Positions 1 to 7,987 are shown, numbered from the stretch's first letter. The stretch is DNA of 64,000 nt from Stenotrophomonas maltophilia D457 (GCF_000284595.1 NC_017671.1:2761001-2825000), one strand, 5' to 3'. The notes: generated by a model not told the origin, from the letters alone. A program made the numbers and translations.

Positions 1-310
1 CGATCGCCTTGACGGTGATCGCCAGCTCGCGCCGACCCAGTACGGTGGGGCTGTAGCTGCGCTGCCACAGGCGCCCTTCAATCTCCACGCCCAGGGTGAC
101 GTGCTGGCCGGCGCGCATGCCGGCCCAGTGCCGGTTGGTGCGCAGGACCAGGGTCGCCGCGCCCTCGCCGGCCGGCTCTCGCCGGACCAGGCGGGCCACC
201 GGCTCGCGCAGGGTCCACAGGGGATTGAGCTGGCCCGCCCAGAAATCGAACAGCGACGGCGAGACCCAGCGGTACGGAGAGAACAGGGACGGACGGACGA
301 CAGCGCTCAT
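1..310 (-). CDS. Ferredoxin/flavodoxin-NADP reductase family protein (5' end only)
   Basis: The first 103 residues of a minus-strand gene that runs off the left edge. The start is the ATG at 310. Around residue 90 an R-S-Y-S motif, the RxYS FAD-binding signature of ferredoxin-NADP reductases, follows a beta-rich stretch. Proteins of this kind with a fused 2Fe-2S domain feed electrons from NADPH to membrane acyl-CoA/acyl-lipid desaturases. The divergent FabR/DesT-like regulator supports that role, since DesT-type regulators control desaturase-reductase pairs. The C-terminal NAD-binding and iron-sulphur parts are outside the window, so the full architecture is inferred. Confidence 0.7.
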   Translation of the reverse strand, partial: MSAVVRPSLFSPYRWVSPSLFDFWAGQLNPLWTLREPVARLVRREPAGEGAATLVLRTNRHWAGMRAGQHVTLGVEIEGRLWQRSYSPTVLGRRELAITVKAI

Positions 311-331
311 GGGCGAACTATACGGGCGCAC

Positions 332-357
332 ATACACCTGTGTATACATGTGTATAT
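332..357. promoter_or_regulatory. Palindromic operator between the reductase and the TetR gene
   Basis: Two adjoining dyads lie in the 62-bp divergent gap: ATACAC-CT-GTGTAT at 332-345 (perfect 6-bp arms) and TATACAT/GTGTATA at 343-356 (one mismatch). A TATATT hexamer at 353-358, a plausible -10 for the rightward regulator gene, overlaps them. This is the layout expected of a TetR-type autorepressor that also controls its divergent target. That FabR/DesT is the binder is inference. Confidence 0.6.
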
Positions 358-372
358 TGAACCGGATTGGGT

Positions 373-1059
373 ATGATTCAGCCTCGCCCCACCGGAACCC
401 CCATGGCCGCCGCCACCGCCTTGTCGACGCCTGAAGATGCCAACAGCCCGGCCCGCCGTACGGTGAGCCGCGAGGACCTGCTGGCCGCCGCCCTGAAACT
501 GATCGGGCCGCACCGCAGCCTGTCCACGCTCAGCCTGCGCGAAGTGGCACGTGAGGCCGGCATCGCGCCGAACAGCTTCTACCGGCAGTTCCGCGACATG
601 GACGAACTGGCCGTGGCGCTGATCGACGCCGCCGGCCGTTCGCTGCGGACCATCATCGGCGAGGCCCGCCAGCGTGCCACCTCCACCGCCACCAGCGTGG
701 TGCGGGTTTCGGTGGAGACCTTCATGGAACAGCTGCGCGCCGACGACAAGCTGCTGCACGTACTGCTGCGCGAAGGCGCGGTGGGTTCGGACGACTTCAA
801 GCACGCGGTCGAACGTGAGCTGCACTATTTCGAGGAAGAGCTGCAGCACGACCTGGTGCGCCTGGCCGCGCTGGACGGCGCCGTGCTGCATGCCCCGGAA
901 CTGGTGGCCAAGGCCATCACCCGGCTGGTGTTCGCGATGGGTGCCACCGCCATGGACCTGCCGCCGGAGAAGGACCCGGAGCTGATCGAAGAGATCTCCA
1001 CGATGATCCGCATGATCATCGTCGGCGCCCGCACGCCCGCCGCGTTCCGCCGCGGCTGA
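373..1059 (+). CDS. fabR: TetR-family regulator, FabR/DesT-like
   Basis: A TetR-family repressor of 228 residues from the ATG at 373; an ATG at 403 (MAAAT) is an alternative. The helix-turn-helix lies at about residues 40-80, with S-L-R-E-V-A-R-E-A-G-I and N-S-F-Y-R-Q-F characteristic of the FabR/DesT branch. The remainder is the helical ligand domain. Known family members sense the unsaturated:saturated acyl-CoA/ACP ratio and repress fatty-acid desaturation genes. The divergent reductase gene and the palindrome in between fit that role. Family assignment is fairly firm; the effector is inferred. Confidence 0.75.
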   Translation: MIQPRPTGTPMAAATALSTPEDANSPARRTVSREDLLAAALKLIGPHRSLSTLSLREVAREAGIAPNSFYRQFRDMDELAVALIDAAGRSLRTIIGEARQRATSTATSVVRVSVETFMEQLRADDKLLHVLLREGAVGSDDFKHAVERELHYFEEELQHDLVRLAALDGAVLHAPELVAKAITRLVFAMGATAMDLPPEKDPELIEEISTMIRMIIVGARTPAAFRRG

Positions 1060-1070
1060 CGATCGCCCCC

Positions 1071-1109
1071 GGGGTCGGATCCCTTTCCAGGGGAAAGGGC
1101 TCTGACCCC
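1071..1109. repeat. GGGGTC...GACCCC hairpin repeat, copy 1
   Basis: A near-perfect inverted repeat directly after the TetR gene: GGGGTCGGATCCCTTTCC, a short loop, then GGAAAGGGCTCTGACCCC. It belongs to a 39-41 bp family seen five times in the window (also 6071, 11843, 60463, 62867), always at gene ends. It could act as a terminator stem or transcript-end protector, although there is no clear U-tract. Confidence 0.75.
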
Positions 1110-1235
1110 AACCACACAGCAACACCAACCTCCGTGCATGACCACAGGCAGGGTTGCGGCTGCCAAATGTAATGTTATAACACCGCTATGATCTGACTCG
1201 ATCGGCGTTCCGCTCGGAATGACTGCGGCGTCCTT

Positions 1236-1253
1236 ATATAGCACTTGCTATAT
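1236..1253. promoter_or_regulatory. Predicted MntR box over the TonB-receptor promoter
   Basis: A perfect 18-bp dyad, ATATAGCA-CT-TGCTATAT. Its core TATAGC-N4-GCTATA is the same as the site upstream of mntH (4702-4719) and, as I recall it, resembles the enterobacterial MntR operator (ATAGC-N4-GCTAT). The right arm contains TGC-TATATT (1246-1254), an extended -10 element, so a bound repressor would block transcription. The predicted start is about 1261, leaving a 65-70 nt leader with AAGGA at 1313 ahead of the ATG at 1328. A second short palindrome TGTTATAACA lies at 1173-1182. Confidence 0.7.
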
Positions 1254-1327
1254 TGATAAGCCACTGCTTTCATATGCGTCAGCCAGGTCGCCCTCGCCGC
1301 CTTTCTTTCCCCAAGGACGACGCCCTC

Positions 1328-3487
1328 ATGCCCGTTGCCACGCCCCTCTTCCATCGGCTGCCCCTGGCCGCCGCCATTGCCCTGACCCTGCCGCTGCCTG
1401 CACTGGCCGCCACTCCGAAACCGACCGAACTGGACCGTGTGCAGGTCAAGGTGAGCACCGCCACGCGCAGCGAACGCCTGCTGTCGGACGTGCCGATCCG
1501 CACCGAGGTGCTGCGCAAGGAAGACATCGCGCTGCGCGCGGCCACCGACTTCTCGCGCGCCGCCGAGCTGATCAACGGCCTGCGCGTGGAGAGCAACTGC
1601 CAGAACTGCAACACCAGCGAAGTGCAGCTGCTGGGCCTGCCCGGTGCCTACAACCAGCTGCTGTTCGATGGCATCCCGCTGCTGTCCACGCTGGGCAGCG
1701 TGTACGGCCTGGAACAGATCCCGGCCGGGTTCGTCGACCGCATCGAAGTGGTCAAGGGCGGTGGCTCGGCGCTGTACGGCCCGGGTGCGGTTGCCGGTGT
1801 GATCAACCTGATTCCGCCGCTGCCGGCGCGCAGTGGTGGCCATGTGCAGGCCGGCGTGGATGTCCTGAAAGGTACGCCGCAGAAGAACGCCGACGTGCGG
1901 CTGGACCTGGTGGCCAAGGAAGTAGACGCCGGCCTGTCCGTGATTGCCCAGCGCAACTGGAACAACGGCATCGACTACAACGGTGACGGCTACACCGAGA
2001 TCACCCGCAAGAACCTCAACGTCGGCGGGCTGCAGGCCTGGTACGCGCCCACGCCGGGCACGCGGCTGCGCCTGGACCTGCAGGTGACCGATGAAACCCG
2101 CCGCGGTGGCAACCGCCTGGACCAGCCCGAATACCTGGCCAACATCGCCGAATCGCTGGATACGAAATACCGGCGCGGCAGTGTGTCGTGGGACCAGGAG
2201 ATCACTGCCGACGTCGATTTCCGCCTGGCCTACGCCTTCGCCGACATCGACCGCGACAGCTTCTACGGCGGTCTCGGCGACGTAGTCACCGATCCGTCCG
2301 CACCCGGCTATGACCCGTCGCAGCTGGACCGCAACGTGGCCGGCAGCGCGGCCTCGCGTTCGTGGCGCCAGTACGGCCGCACCCACAACCCGCTGCACTA
2401 CATCGACAGCCAGTTGAACTGGCGGCTGGGCGCGCATGCGCTGGCCTTCGGCGTGCAGTACAAGCACGAGGTGCTGCGCGACGACAACCGCACCGGTGAC
2501 GGGCAGCCTCTTGCGGTGCTGGAGGATGCGACCTTCCACAACCTGGGCGCGTTCATCCAGGACGAATGGAGCCTGCGCGACAACGTCGACCTGGTGCTGG
2601 GTGCACGCGTGGACAAGAGCTCGGAACTGGACAGCGCGGTGTTCTCGCCGCGCATCGCGCTGGCCTGGCAGGCTACACCGAACCTGAAATGGCGGGCGGG
2701 CATCGCCACCGGCTTCCGTGCTCCGGAGATCTTCGTTGAGGATGTGCACGTCGATACGCTCGGCGGCGAGCAGGTGCGCGTACGCAATACCGATGGCCTG
2801 AAGGAAGAGCGCGCGTTGACCACCCTGTTCGGCTTCGACTGGCGCTCGGACCCGGCCAATCCGGTGTGGAGCTGGGATGCTACCGCCTCCTATGCACGCA
2901 TCCGCGATACCTTCGCGCTGGGCGAGATCCAGCGCGGCGATGACGGCCAGCTGAGCCAGCTGCGTTACAACGCCTCCGGCTCGAACGTGCTGGGTGCGGA
3001 AACCAACCTCGGCTGGCAGCCGTCGCCGCAGTGGCGCCTGACCGCCGGCGCCTCGTGGTACCGCTCGCGCTTCCGCGAGCCGCAGCGCATCTTCGACGAC
3101 AGCGGCGACGGTGGCGACACCGTGATCGAAAGCCGCGACTACCTGAAGACTCCGCGCTGGACCGGCTTGGCCCAGCTCAGCTGGATGCCGGCCGAACCGT
3201 GGGAGACCTTCGTCGCGCTGCGCCATACCGGGCCGATGTCGGTGCTGAACAACCGGTTGGGCGAACTGCACCGCACGCGTTCGTTCCTGGTCACCGATCT
3301 CGGGGCGCGCTGGCACCGTCACCTGGGCGCACAGGCGCAGCAGGAAGTGTCGGTGGCCGCGGGCGTCAAGAACGTGTTCGATCAGCGCCAGAAGGATCTG
3401 GAAGTGGGCGCGCTGCGTGACAGCGACTATGTCTACGGGCCGCGCTTCGCGCGCTCGTGGTATGTCAACCTGCGCTATGCGTTCTGA
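1328..3487 (+). CDS. TonB-dependent outer-membrane receptor, probable manganese receptor
   Basis: 719 residues. The start at 1328 gives a clean signal peptide (MPVATPLFHRLPLAAAIALT...ALA) behind AAGGA; a longer in-frame reading from 1253 would begin inside the operator. The plug domain (about 45-170) has the usual D-R-I-E-V-V-K-G-G-G-S-A-L-Y-G-P box, then a 22-strand-type barrel ending in aromatic F (RYAF). The plug carries Cys91 and Cys94 in N-C-Q-N-C, unusual in these proteins. It overlaps the next gene by 11 nt. An MntR-like box covers its promoter, and mntR/mntH lie downstream, so manganese is the best substrate guess; receptor sequence alone does not fix the ligand. Confidence 0.8.
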   Translation: MPVATPLFHRLPLAAAIALTLPLPALAATPKPTELDRVQVKVSTATRSERLLSDVPIRTEVLRKEDIALRAATDFSRAAELINGLRVESNCQNCNTSEVQLLGLPGAYNQLLFDGIPLLSTLGSVYGLEQIPAGFVDRIEVVKGGGSALYGPGAVAGVINLIPPLPARSGGHVQAGVDVLKGTPQKNADVRLDLVAKEVDAGLSVIAQRNWNNGIDYNGDGYTEITRKNLNVGGLQAWYAPTPGTRLRLDLQVTDETRRGGNRLDQPEYLANIAESLDTKYRRGSVSWDQEITADVDFRLAYAFADIDRDSFYGGLGDVVTDPSAPGYDPSQLDRNVAGSAASRSWRQYGRTHNPLHYIDSQLNWRLGAHALAFGVQYKHEVLRDDNRTGDGQPLAVLEDATFHNLGAFIQDEWSLRDNVDLVLGARVDKSSELDSAVFSPRIALAWQATPNLKWRAGIATGFRAPEIFVEDVHVDTLGGEQVRVRNTDGLKEERALTTLFGFDWRSDPANPVWSWDATASYARIRDTFALGEIQRGDDGQLSQLRYNASGSNVLGAETNLGWQPSPQWRLTAGASWYRSRFREPQRIFDDSGDGGDTVIESRDYLKTPRWTGLAQLSWMPAEPWETFVALRHTGPMSVLNNRLGELHRTRSFLVTDLGARWHRHLGAQAQQEVSVAAGVKNVFDQRQKDLEVGALRDSDYVYGPRFARSWYVNLRYAF

Positions 3488-4025
3488 AGCGCTGCGAGCG
3501 TTGGTGCTGGCCTGTGCCGTGCTGCCGGCCGCACCGACGGTGGCTGCGGACCTGCACGCGCAGGTCTCGGCCTCGTTGATGCGGCCGGAGCAGCGCTCGC
3601 TGCGGCCGATGCAGTGGTCGCCGCCGCCGAAGCTGGTCGCGCTGTACTTCGGTGCCGACTGGTGCGCACCGTGCCATGCGTTCGTCCCCACGCTGCGCAG
3701 CGTGCGCGACGCATTGCGCGAAGCCGGCGCCGATACCGAAGTGGTGTACGTCAGCCTGGATGAGAGCGAGAGCGCGCTGCGCCGCTACATGCACGCGCAG
3801 GACATGCCGTGGCCGGTGCTGGACCCGCGCCGCGCCGCGCGCATGCCGGCGCTGCAGGCATTGGCCGGGCTGGCACCGCCGAACCTGGTACTGATCGATG
3901 CCGACGGCACGGTGCTGGCCAACGGCTGGCAAGGCCGGCGCTATGAAGGCCTGCAGCCGGTGTTGAAGGAATGGATGAAACGGGCGTGTGCGCAGCAGCA
4001 GGCGCGCTGCCCGCCCGATCTGTAG
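3477..4025 (+). CDS. Exported thioredoxin-like (tryparedoxin/TlpA-type) protein
   Basis: 182 residues, starting at an ATG inside the last codons of the TonB receptor (11-nt overlap), so translation is probably coupled. The N-terminus (MRSEALRALVLACAVLPAAP, then TVAA) reads as a signal peptide. The thioredoxin fold follows, with the active site D-W-C-A-P-C-H at Cys63/Cys66, a typical strand-helix pattern after it, and the cis-Pro region A-P-P-N-L-V-L. A periplasmic disulphide reductase/oxidase role is likely. Coupling to a receptor that has its own CxxC suggests the receptor may be its partner; that is inference. Confidence 0.75.
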   Translation: MRSEALRALVLACAVLPAAPTVAADLHAQVSASLMRPEQRSLRPMQWSPPPKLVALYFGADWCAPCHAFVPTLRSVRDALREAGADTEVVYVSLDESESALRRYMHAQDMPWPVLDPRRAARMPALQALAGLAPPNLVLIDADGTVLANGWQGRRYEGLQPVLKEWMKRACAQQQARCPPDL

Positions 4026-4090
4026 AGTCGAGCCACGCTCGACGCATTCGATCACCGTGCGAACGGCAGCCGAGCATGGCTCGGCTCTAC
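4022..4090. repeat. SMAG-type repeat dimer
   Basis: Starts with GTAG and a GAGTCGAGC...GCTCGAC stem and ends with an inverted GCCGAGCATGGCTCGGC-CTAC element, the head-to-tail facing arrangement of Stenotrophomonas SMAG (GTAG) palindromes. It overlaps the stop codon of the thioredoxin-like gene and lies between convergent genes, where it may end or stabilise transcripts. Confidence 0.8.
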
Positions 4091-4139
4091 AAAAACCGGG
4101 ATCGCGCGAACGGCCGGAGGCCATGGCCCGGCGCTACCG

Positions 4140-4610
4140 TTACGGCGCCTCGCCCTCGGCCTTGCGCACGAAGGCTTCGAACAAGGCCAGCGTCTGCTCG
4201 CTCACATGGTGCTCGATGCCCTCGGCATCGCGCCGCGCGGTATCCGCGTCCACGCCCAGCGCCAGCAGGAAACGCTCCACGGTCTGGTGCCGCTGGCGGC
4301 TGGCGTGGGCCAGCGCCTCGCCTTCCGGGGTCAGGAACACGCCACGGTACGGCCGCTGTACCACCCAGCCATCACGGGCCAGGCGCCGCAGCATCTTCGC
4401 CACGGTGGGCTGGGCCACGCCCAGTCGGGTGGCGATGTCGACCTGGCGGGCCTCGCCGCCGTCGGCCAGCAGGTCCGAAATCAGCTCGACATAGTCCTCC
4501 ACCAGTTCCATCCGGTGCGCCTCGCGCACTTGCCGGAAGCTCTCGACCTGGCGCTCGGCCTCGATCAAGGGGGTGCTTTTCAGCGATGTCGAATCGTCGG
4601 TCTTGCCCAC
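4140..4610 (-). CDS. mntR: Manganese-responsive DtxR-family repressor MntR
   Basis: 156 residues, almost the length of E. coli MntR (155). The winged-helix region (about 35-95) contains [22 protein letters not shown]. The dimerisation/metal domain follows, with H and E ligand candidates in R-Q-R-H-Q-T-V-E and G-I-E-H-H-V-S, as in the family. There is no C-terminal SH3-like domain, which fits the MntR branch and not DtxR/IdeR. It diverges from mntH across a 117-bp gap holding the palindrome at 4702-4719, so it probably represses mntH and, through the matching box at 1236, the TonB receptor. Confidence 0.9.
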   Translation of the reverse strand: MGKTDDSTSLKSTPLIEAERQVESFRQVREAHRMELVEDYVELISDLLADGGEARQVDIATRLGVAQPTVAKMLRRLARDGWVVQRPYRGVFLTPEGEALAHASRQRHQTVERFLLALGVDADTARRDAEGIEHHVSEQTLALFEAFVRKAEGEAP

Positions 4611-4691
4611 GCCTGCGCCTGTCCTTCCGGTGCAATCCGGTGTTGAACCTGAATTCTGGACCAGTCACACGACAAAGACGATTGTTTCACA

Positions 4692-4720
4692 TTGCTAATG
4701 ACTATAGCAGAAGCTATATT
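4692..4720 (+). promoter_or_regulatory. mntH promoter with MntR box
   Basis: TTGCTA (4692-4697), a 17-bp spacer and TATATT (4715-4720) make a good sigma-70 promoter. The dyad TATAGC-AGAA-GCTATA (within 4702-4719) overlies the spacer and the -10. The start point expected 7-8 nt after the -10 falls at or next to the ATG at 4728, and no Shine-Dalgarno is visible, so the mntH message may be leaderless. Confidence 0.7.
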
Positions 4721-4727
4721 CGGACCC

Positions 4728-6059
4728 ATGAACACCCTGGCGCCCCGCGACCCTTCGGCCTCCACTCCGGCCAGCCTGGGTGCGCTCAACGCCTCGGTCG
4801 CGGTGCCCGACAAGGGCCATTGGTGGTTCCGCCTGCTGGCCTTCCTCGGCCCGGGCTACATGATCTCGGTCGGCTACATGGACCCTGGCAACTGGGCCAC
4901 TGACCTCGCCGGCGGTTCGCGCTTCGGCTACCTGCTGCTGTCGGTCATCCTCGTCTCCAACCTGATGGCGGTGATCCTGCAGGCGCTGTCGGCGCGGCTC
5001 GGCATCGCCACCGGCATGGACCTGGCGCAGGCCTGCCGCGCGCGTTACCCCAAGCCGGTGAACCTGGCGCTGTGGGCGCTGTGCGAGGCGGCAATCATCG
5101 CCTGCGACCTGGCCGAGGTGATCGGCACCGCCATCGCACTGAAACTGCTGTTCGATCTGCCACTGCTGTGGGGTGCGGTGATCACCGCGCTGGACACGCT
5201 GCTGGTGCTGCTGCTGATGAACCGCGGCTTCCGTGCGCTGGAAGCGTTCGTGATCGCGCTGCTGATGGTGATCTTCGGCTGCTTCGTGGTGCAGATCGCG
5301 ATGGCGGCGCCGCCGGTGATGGCGGTGCTGGGCGGCTTCATTCCGCGCGCGCAGGTGGTGACCGATCCGCACGCGCTGTACATCGCGATCGGCATCATTG
5401 GTGCCACCGTGATGCCGCACAACCTGTACCTGCATTCGTCCATCGTGCAGACCCGCGCCTACCCACGTACCGATGAAGGCCGCCGCAGTGCGCTGCGCTG
5501 GGCGGTGACCGACAGCACCCTCGCGCTGACCCTGGCGCTGTTCATCAACGCCAGCATCCTGATCCTGGCGGCGGCGGTGTTCCATGCCAATGGCCGATTT
5601 GATGTGGAAGACATCGAGCAGGCGCACCAGCTGCTGGCACCGATGCTGGGTGTGGGCGCGGCGGCGACGTTGTTCGCGGTGGCCCTGCTGGCCTCGGGCC
5701 TGAATTCGACGGTGACCGCCACGCTGGCCGGCCAGATCGTGATGGAAGGCTTCCTGCACCTGCGAATGCCGCCGTGGCTGCGTCGGCTGATCACGCGTGC
5801 GCTGGCCATCATCCCGGTGGTGGTGGTGATCCTGCTGTTCGGCGACCAGGGCGCGGTGAAGCTGCTGGTGCTGAGCCAAGTGGTGCTGTCGATGCAGTTG
5901 CCGTTCGCGATCATCCCGCTGGTACGGATCGTGACCGACAAGGTGACGATGGGCGCGCTGGTCGCACCGCGCTGGCTGGGCGCGATCGCTTGGGTGATCG
6001 CGCTGGTGATCGTGGTGTTGAACGTGAAGCTGCTGGTGGACACCTTCGCCGGGGCGTAA
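4728..6059 (+). CDS. mntH: NRAMP-type Mn(II)/H+ symporter MntH
   Basis: 443 residues and about 11 hydrophobic segments, the usual size for bacterial NRAMP transporters. The metal-site motif D-P-G-N in TM1 is at residues 52-55, and the TM6 motif M-P-H-N is at about 229-232. It imports Mn2+ across the inner membrane with protons. The ATG at 4728 was chosen because the next upstream option, a TTG at 4692, would lie in the promoter and operator. It pairs with mntR (divergent) and, by a shared operator, with the outer-membrane receptor. A ~39-bp hairpin repeat follows the stop codon. Confidence 0.93.
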   Translation: MNTLAPRDPSASTPASLGALNASVAVPDKGHWWFRLLAFLGPGYMISVGYMDPGNWATDLAGGSRFGYLLLSVILVSNLMAVILQALSARLGIATGMDLAQACRARYPKPVNLALWALCEAAIIACDLAEVIGTAIALKLLFDLPLLWGAVITALDTLLVLLLMNRGFRALEAFVIALLMVIFGCFVVQIAMAAPPVMAVLGGFIPRAQVVTDPHALYIAIGIIGATVMPHNLYLHSSIVQTRAYPRTDEGRRSALRWAVTDSTLALTLALFINASILILAAAVFHANGRFDVEDIEQAHQLLAPMLGVGAAATLFAVALLASGLNSTVTATLAGQIVMEGFLHLRMPPWLRRLITRALAIIPVVVVILLFGDQGAVKLLVLSQVVLSMQLPFAIIPLVRIVTDKVTMGALVAPRWLGAIAWVIALVIVVLNVKLLVDTFAGA

Positions 6060-6070
6060 ACCGCATCCCT

Positions 6071-6109
6071 GGGGTCGGACTCCCTGCCGCAGGCAAGGGC
6101 TCCGACCCC
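6071..6109. repeat. GGGGTC...GACCCC hairpin repeat, copy 2
   Basis: Inverted repeat GGGGTCGGACTCCCTGCC / GGCAAGGGCTCCGACCCC between the convergent ends of mntH and the thioredoxin gene. Same family as 1071-1109; the stem differs by paired substitutions, a sign that the folded form is maintained. Confidence 0.75.
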
Positions 6110-6121
6110 GCCATCTCCATG

Positions 6122-6448
6122 CTACAGATGCAACGCAATCGCGGCCTCGATCTGCTGCGGCGACTGGAACCCTGCCAGGCGGGTACGTTCGTCCCCGTCA
6201 CGGAACAGCGAGAGCGTCGGCGTCTGCCGCAGCCCCAGTTCCCTGAAGAACGCCTCGCCCAGCACCTCCAGCTGCACGCGCAGCAGCGTGGTGCCCTGCC
6301 CCGCGACGCTGTTGGCCACCCGGTGCAGCGACATCTCCAGCATCCGGCACCCCGGGCACTGGTCCTTGTGGAAGTCCACCAGTACGCGCGGGTGTTCGGC
6401 CAGCAGCTGCTGGAACTGCTCAGGCGTGGTGGCGTCGATGATCTGCAT
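6122..6448 (-). CDS. Thioredoxin family protein, last gene of the nrd operon
   Basis: 108 residues with the start at 6448 (MQIIDATTPEQF). The fold is a single thioredoxin domain: V-D-F-H-K-D-Q-C-P-G-C-R at Cys31/Cys34 and a T-P-T-L-S-L-F cis-Pro segment. The usual W of WCGPC is replaced (Q-C-P-G-C). No signal peptide, so cytosolic. Its start overlaps the end of the flavodoxin gene by 29 nt. Position at the end of nrdA-nrdB-flavodoxin suggests it reduces the ribonucleotide reductase C-terminal cysteines, as NrdH or thioredoxin does; that is inference. Confidence 0.8.
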   Translation of the reverse strand: MQIIDATTPEQFQQLLAEHPRVLVDFHKDQCPGCRMLEMSLHRVANSVAGQGTTLLRVQLEVLGEAFFRELGLRQTPTLSLFRDGDERTRLAGFQSPQQIEAAIALHL

Positions 6449-6962
6449 CGCTGTTGCTCCAGTAATGGGCCAGGACCGCATCGGTCCAAGCCTCGATGGC
6501 CGCGGCATGGCGCTCGCCATGCGGCATCTGTTCGATCTCCAGCGGCGGATAGTCGCTGTGGAAGTAGCGGATCAGCCGGTGCACAGCACCGCAGTAGTAC
6601 TCCTGCCCCCACTGTGTCTCGCCGGTACCGAACACCGCCAGCTGCCGCGGCCGCTCGCCGCGCTCGGCGATGCCAGCCACCCATGCCTTCATCTCCGAAG
6701 GCGTGCGGCCGGCGTTGTCGGTCCAGCAGCCCAGCAGCACCAGGTCGGCCTCGTCGGCCGCCAGGGACGGCGCCTGCTGCAGGTCGTCGGCCTCCTGCCA
6801 GTGCACGGCATGGCCTGCAGCGCGGCAACGCTCGGCAATCTGCCGGCCAAGCTCGCGGGTGTTGCCGCTCAGTGAGGCCACCACCAGCAGGATGCTCAGC
6901 GCCGTGCCGGACTCAGAGGTCGTCGAAGCCGTTGTCGACGTTGGTCTTCTTGTAACTTGCAT
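6420..6962 (-). CDS. Flavodoxin-like protein in the nrd operon
   Basis: Up to 180 residues. The FMN phosphate loop is S-L-S-G-N-T-R-E near residue 33, followed by G-C-W-T-D-N-A-G-R-T and F-G-T-G-E-T-Q-W-G, loops that contact the flavin ring in flavodoxins. The only ATG (6962) makes it overlap nrdB by 50 nt; the core begins near 6900, so the true start is uncertain and may be a non-ATG codon. In class Ib systems NrdI is a flavodoxin that supplies oxidant to build the Mn2-tyrosyl radical. This protein is longer than NrdI, but its place directly after nrdB suggests cofactor assembly or maintenance. Confidence 0.7.
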   Translation of the reverse strand: MQVTRRPTSTTASTTSESGTALSILLVVASLSGNTRELGRQIAERCRAAGHAVHWQEADDLQQAPSLAADEADLVLLGCWTDNAGRTPSEMKAWVAGIAERGERPRQLAVFGTGETQWGQEYYCGAVHRLIRYFHSDYPPLEIEQMPHGERHAAAIEAWTDAVLAHYWSNSDADHRRHHA

Positions 6963-7953
6963 TGCGCATCTCGAAGAAGTCGGTCTTGGTCTCGGTGAAG
7001 TTGTCAGCGTAGGCCTTGATCCACGGCATCACGTTGTCGGTGGTGTCGCTGTACAGGCGCTCGATGCCGAGCATGCCGGCCATCTTGTTGGCGCGGTACT
7101 TCACGTAGCGCGTCATTTCCTCCACATCGATGCCATCGATGCCGTCCAGCACTTCCGATGACCACTGGGTTTCCAGTTCGATGGCGTGCTCGAACGCCTG
7201 GTGCACATAGGCGGTCAGCTCGTTGGTCTGCAGCTCCGGGTTCTCGCCGATGATGGCGCGGATCAGCTCGCTGATGAACTTGGTATGGGCCAGTTCGTCG
7301 CGGTTGATGAAACTGATGATCTTGCCGGTGCCGGTCATGCGGTTCTGCCGCACCATGTTGTAGAAGTACGCAAATCCGGAATAGAAGTTGATGCCCTCCA
7401 GGATCGAGGACTGGATCAACGACTTCAACAGGGTCTCGGCGGTCTTCTCGCGCATGAAGTCGTCATACGCGCCCATGATCGGCGCGTTGCGCTTGATGAT
7501 GGTCGGATGGGTGCGCGCCAGTTCAAATACGCGGTTCTGGTTCGGCAGGTCGGTGATCGAGGCCAGCACATAGCTGTAACTCTCGTTGTGGATCACTTCC
7601 TGCTGGCCGATGATCGCGGCATTGGCATGCGCGGCCGGGTCGGTGATGTACTCGGCCACGTTGTAGATGAAGCGCGTCTGCGGTGAGTCGAGCGTGGCCA
7701 GCAGGCCGATGATCGAGTCGTAGGCGTTCTTTTCGCGCCCGGACAGCTCGCCGTACTGGCGCGCATCGGCCTTCATGTCGACCTCGTCGGGGATCCAAAA
7801 GTTGGTCGACAGCTCCTTGTAGGCCCGATAGAACGACGGGTACGGGATGTCATTCCAGTTCAGGATCCCGCTGGTGCGGCCGTTGATGATGCCGGTGCTG
7901 CGGTTGGGATGGCGCGGTTCGAGGATCTTGATGCGGTCGAGGGGGGTTGCCAT
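6913..7953 (-). CDS. nrdB: Class I ribonucleotide reductase beta subunit
   Basis: 346 residues. The dimetal carboxylate set is visible: Asp89 (T-L-D-S-P-Q), Glu119 and His122 (Q-E-V-I-H), Glu186, Glu220 and His223 (R-D-E-L-A-H). Tyr126 sits at the E. coli Tyr122 radical position (E-x-x-H-N-E-S-Y), so a radical tyrosine is present. The C-terminal tail (D-N-G-F-D-D-L) is the alpha-binding peptide. The gene follows nrdA after a 101-nt gap holding a SMAG repeat and has GAAGG before the ATG. Metal (Fe or Mn) cannot be read from sequence; the flavodoxin and the neighbouring Mn uptake genes keep Mn open. Confidence 0.95.
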   Translation of the reverse strand: MATPLDRIKILEPRHPNRSTGIINGRTSGILNWNDIPYPSFYRAYKELSTNFWIPDEVDMKADARQYGELSGREKNAYDSIIGLLATLDSPQTRFIYNVAEYITDPAAHANAAIIGQQEVIHNESYSYVLASITDLPNQNRVFELARTHPTIIKRNAPIMGAYDDFMREKTAETLLKSLIQSSILEGINFYSGFAYFYNMVRQNRMTGTGKIISFINRDELAHTKFISELIRAIIGENPELQTNELTAYVHQAFEHAIELETQWSSEVLDGIDGIDVEEMTRYVKYRANKMAGMLGIERLYSDTTDNVMPWIKAYADNFTETKTDFFEMRNASYKKTNVDNGFDDL

Positions 7954-7987
7954 GGTCGTCTACCTTCGTATTACGTGCGTTGCAGAT

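Noticed and set aside
1175..3691. An 838-codon minus-strand frame across the first TonB receptor
   Set aside because: Low-complexity, Arg/Gln/His-rich shadow of a high-GC gene; no domains or signal.
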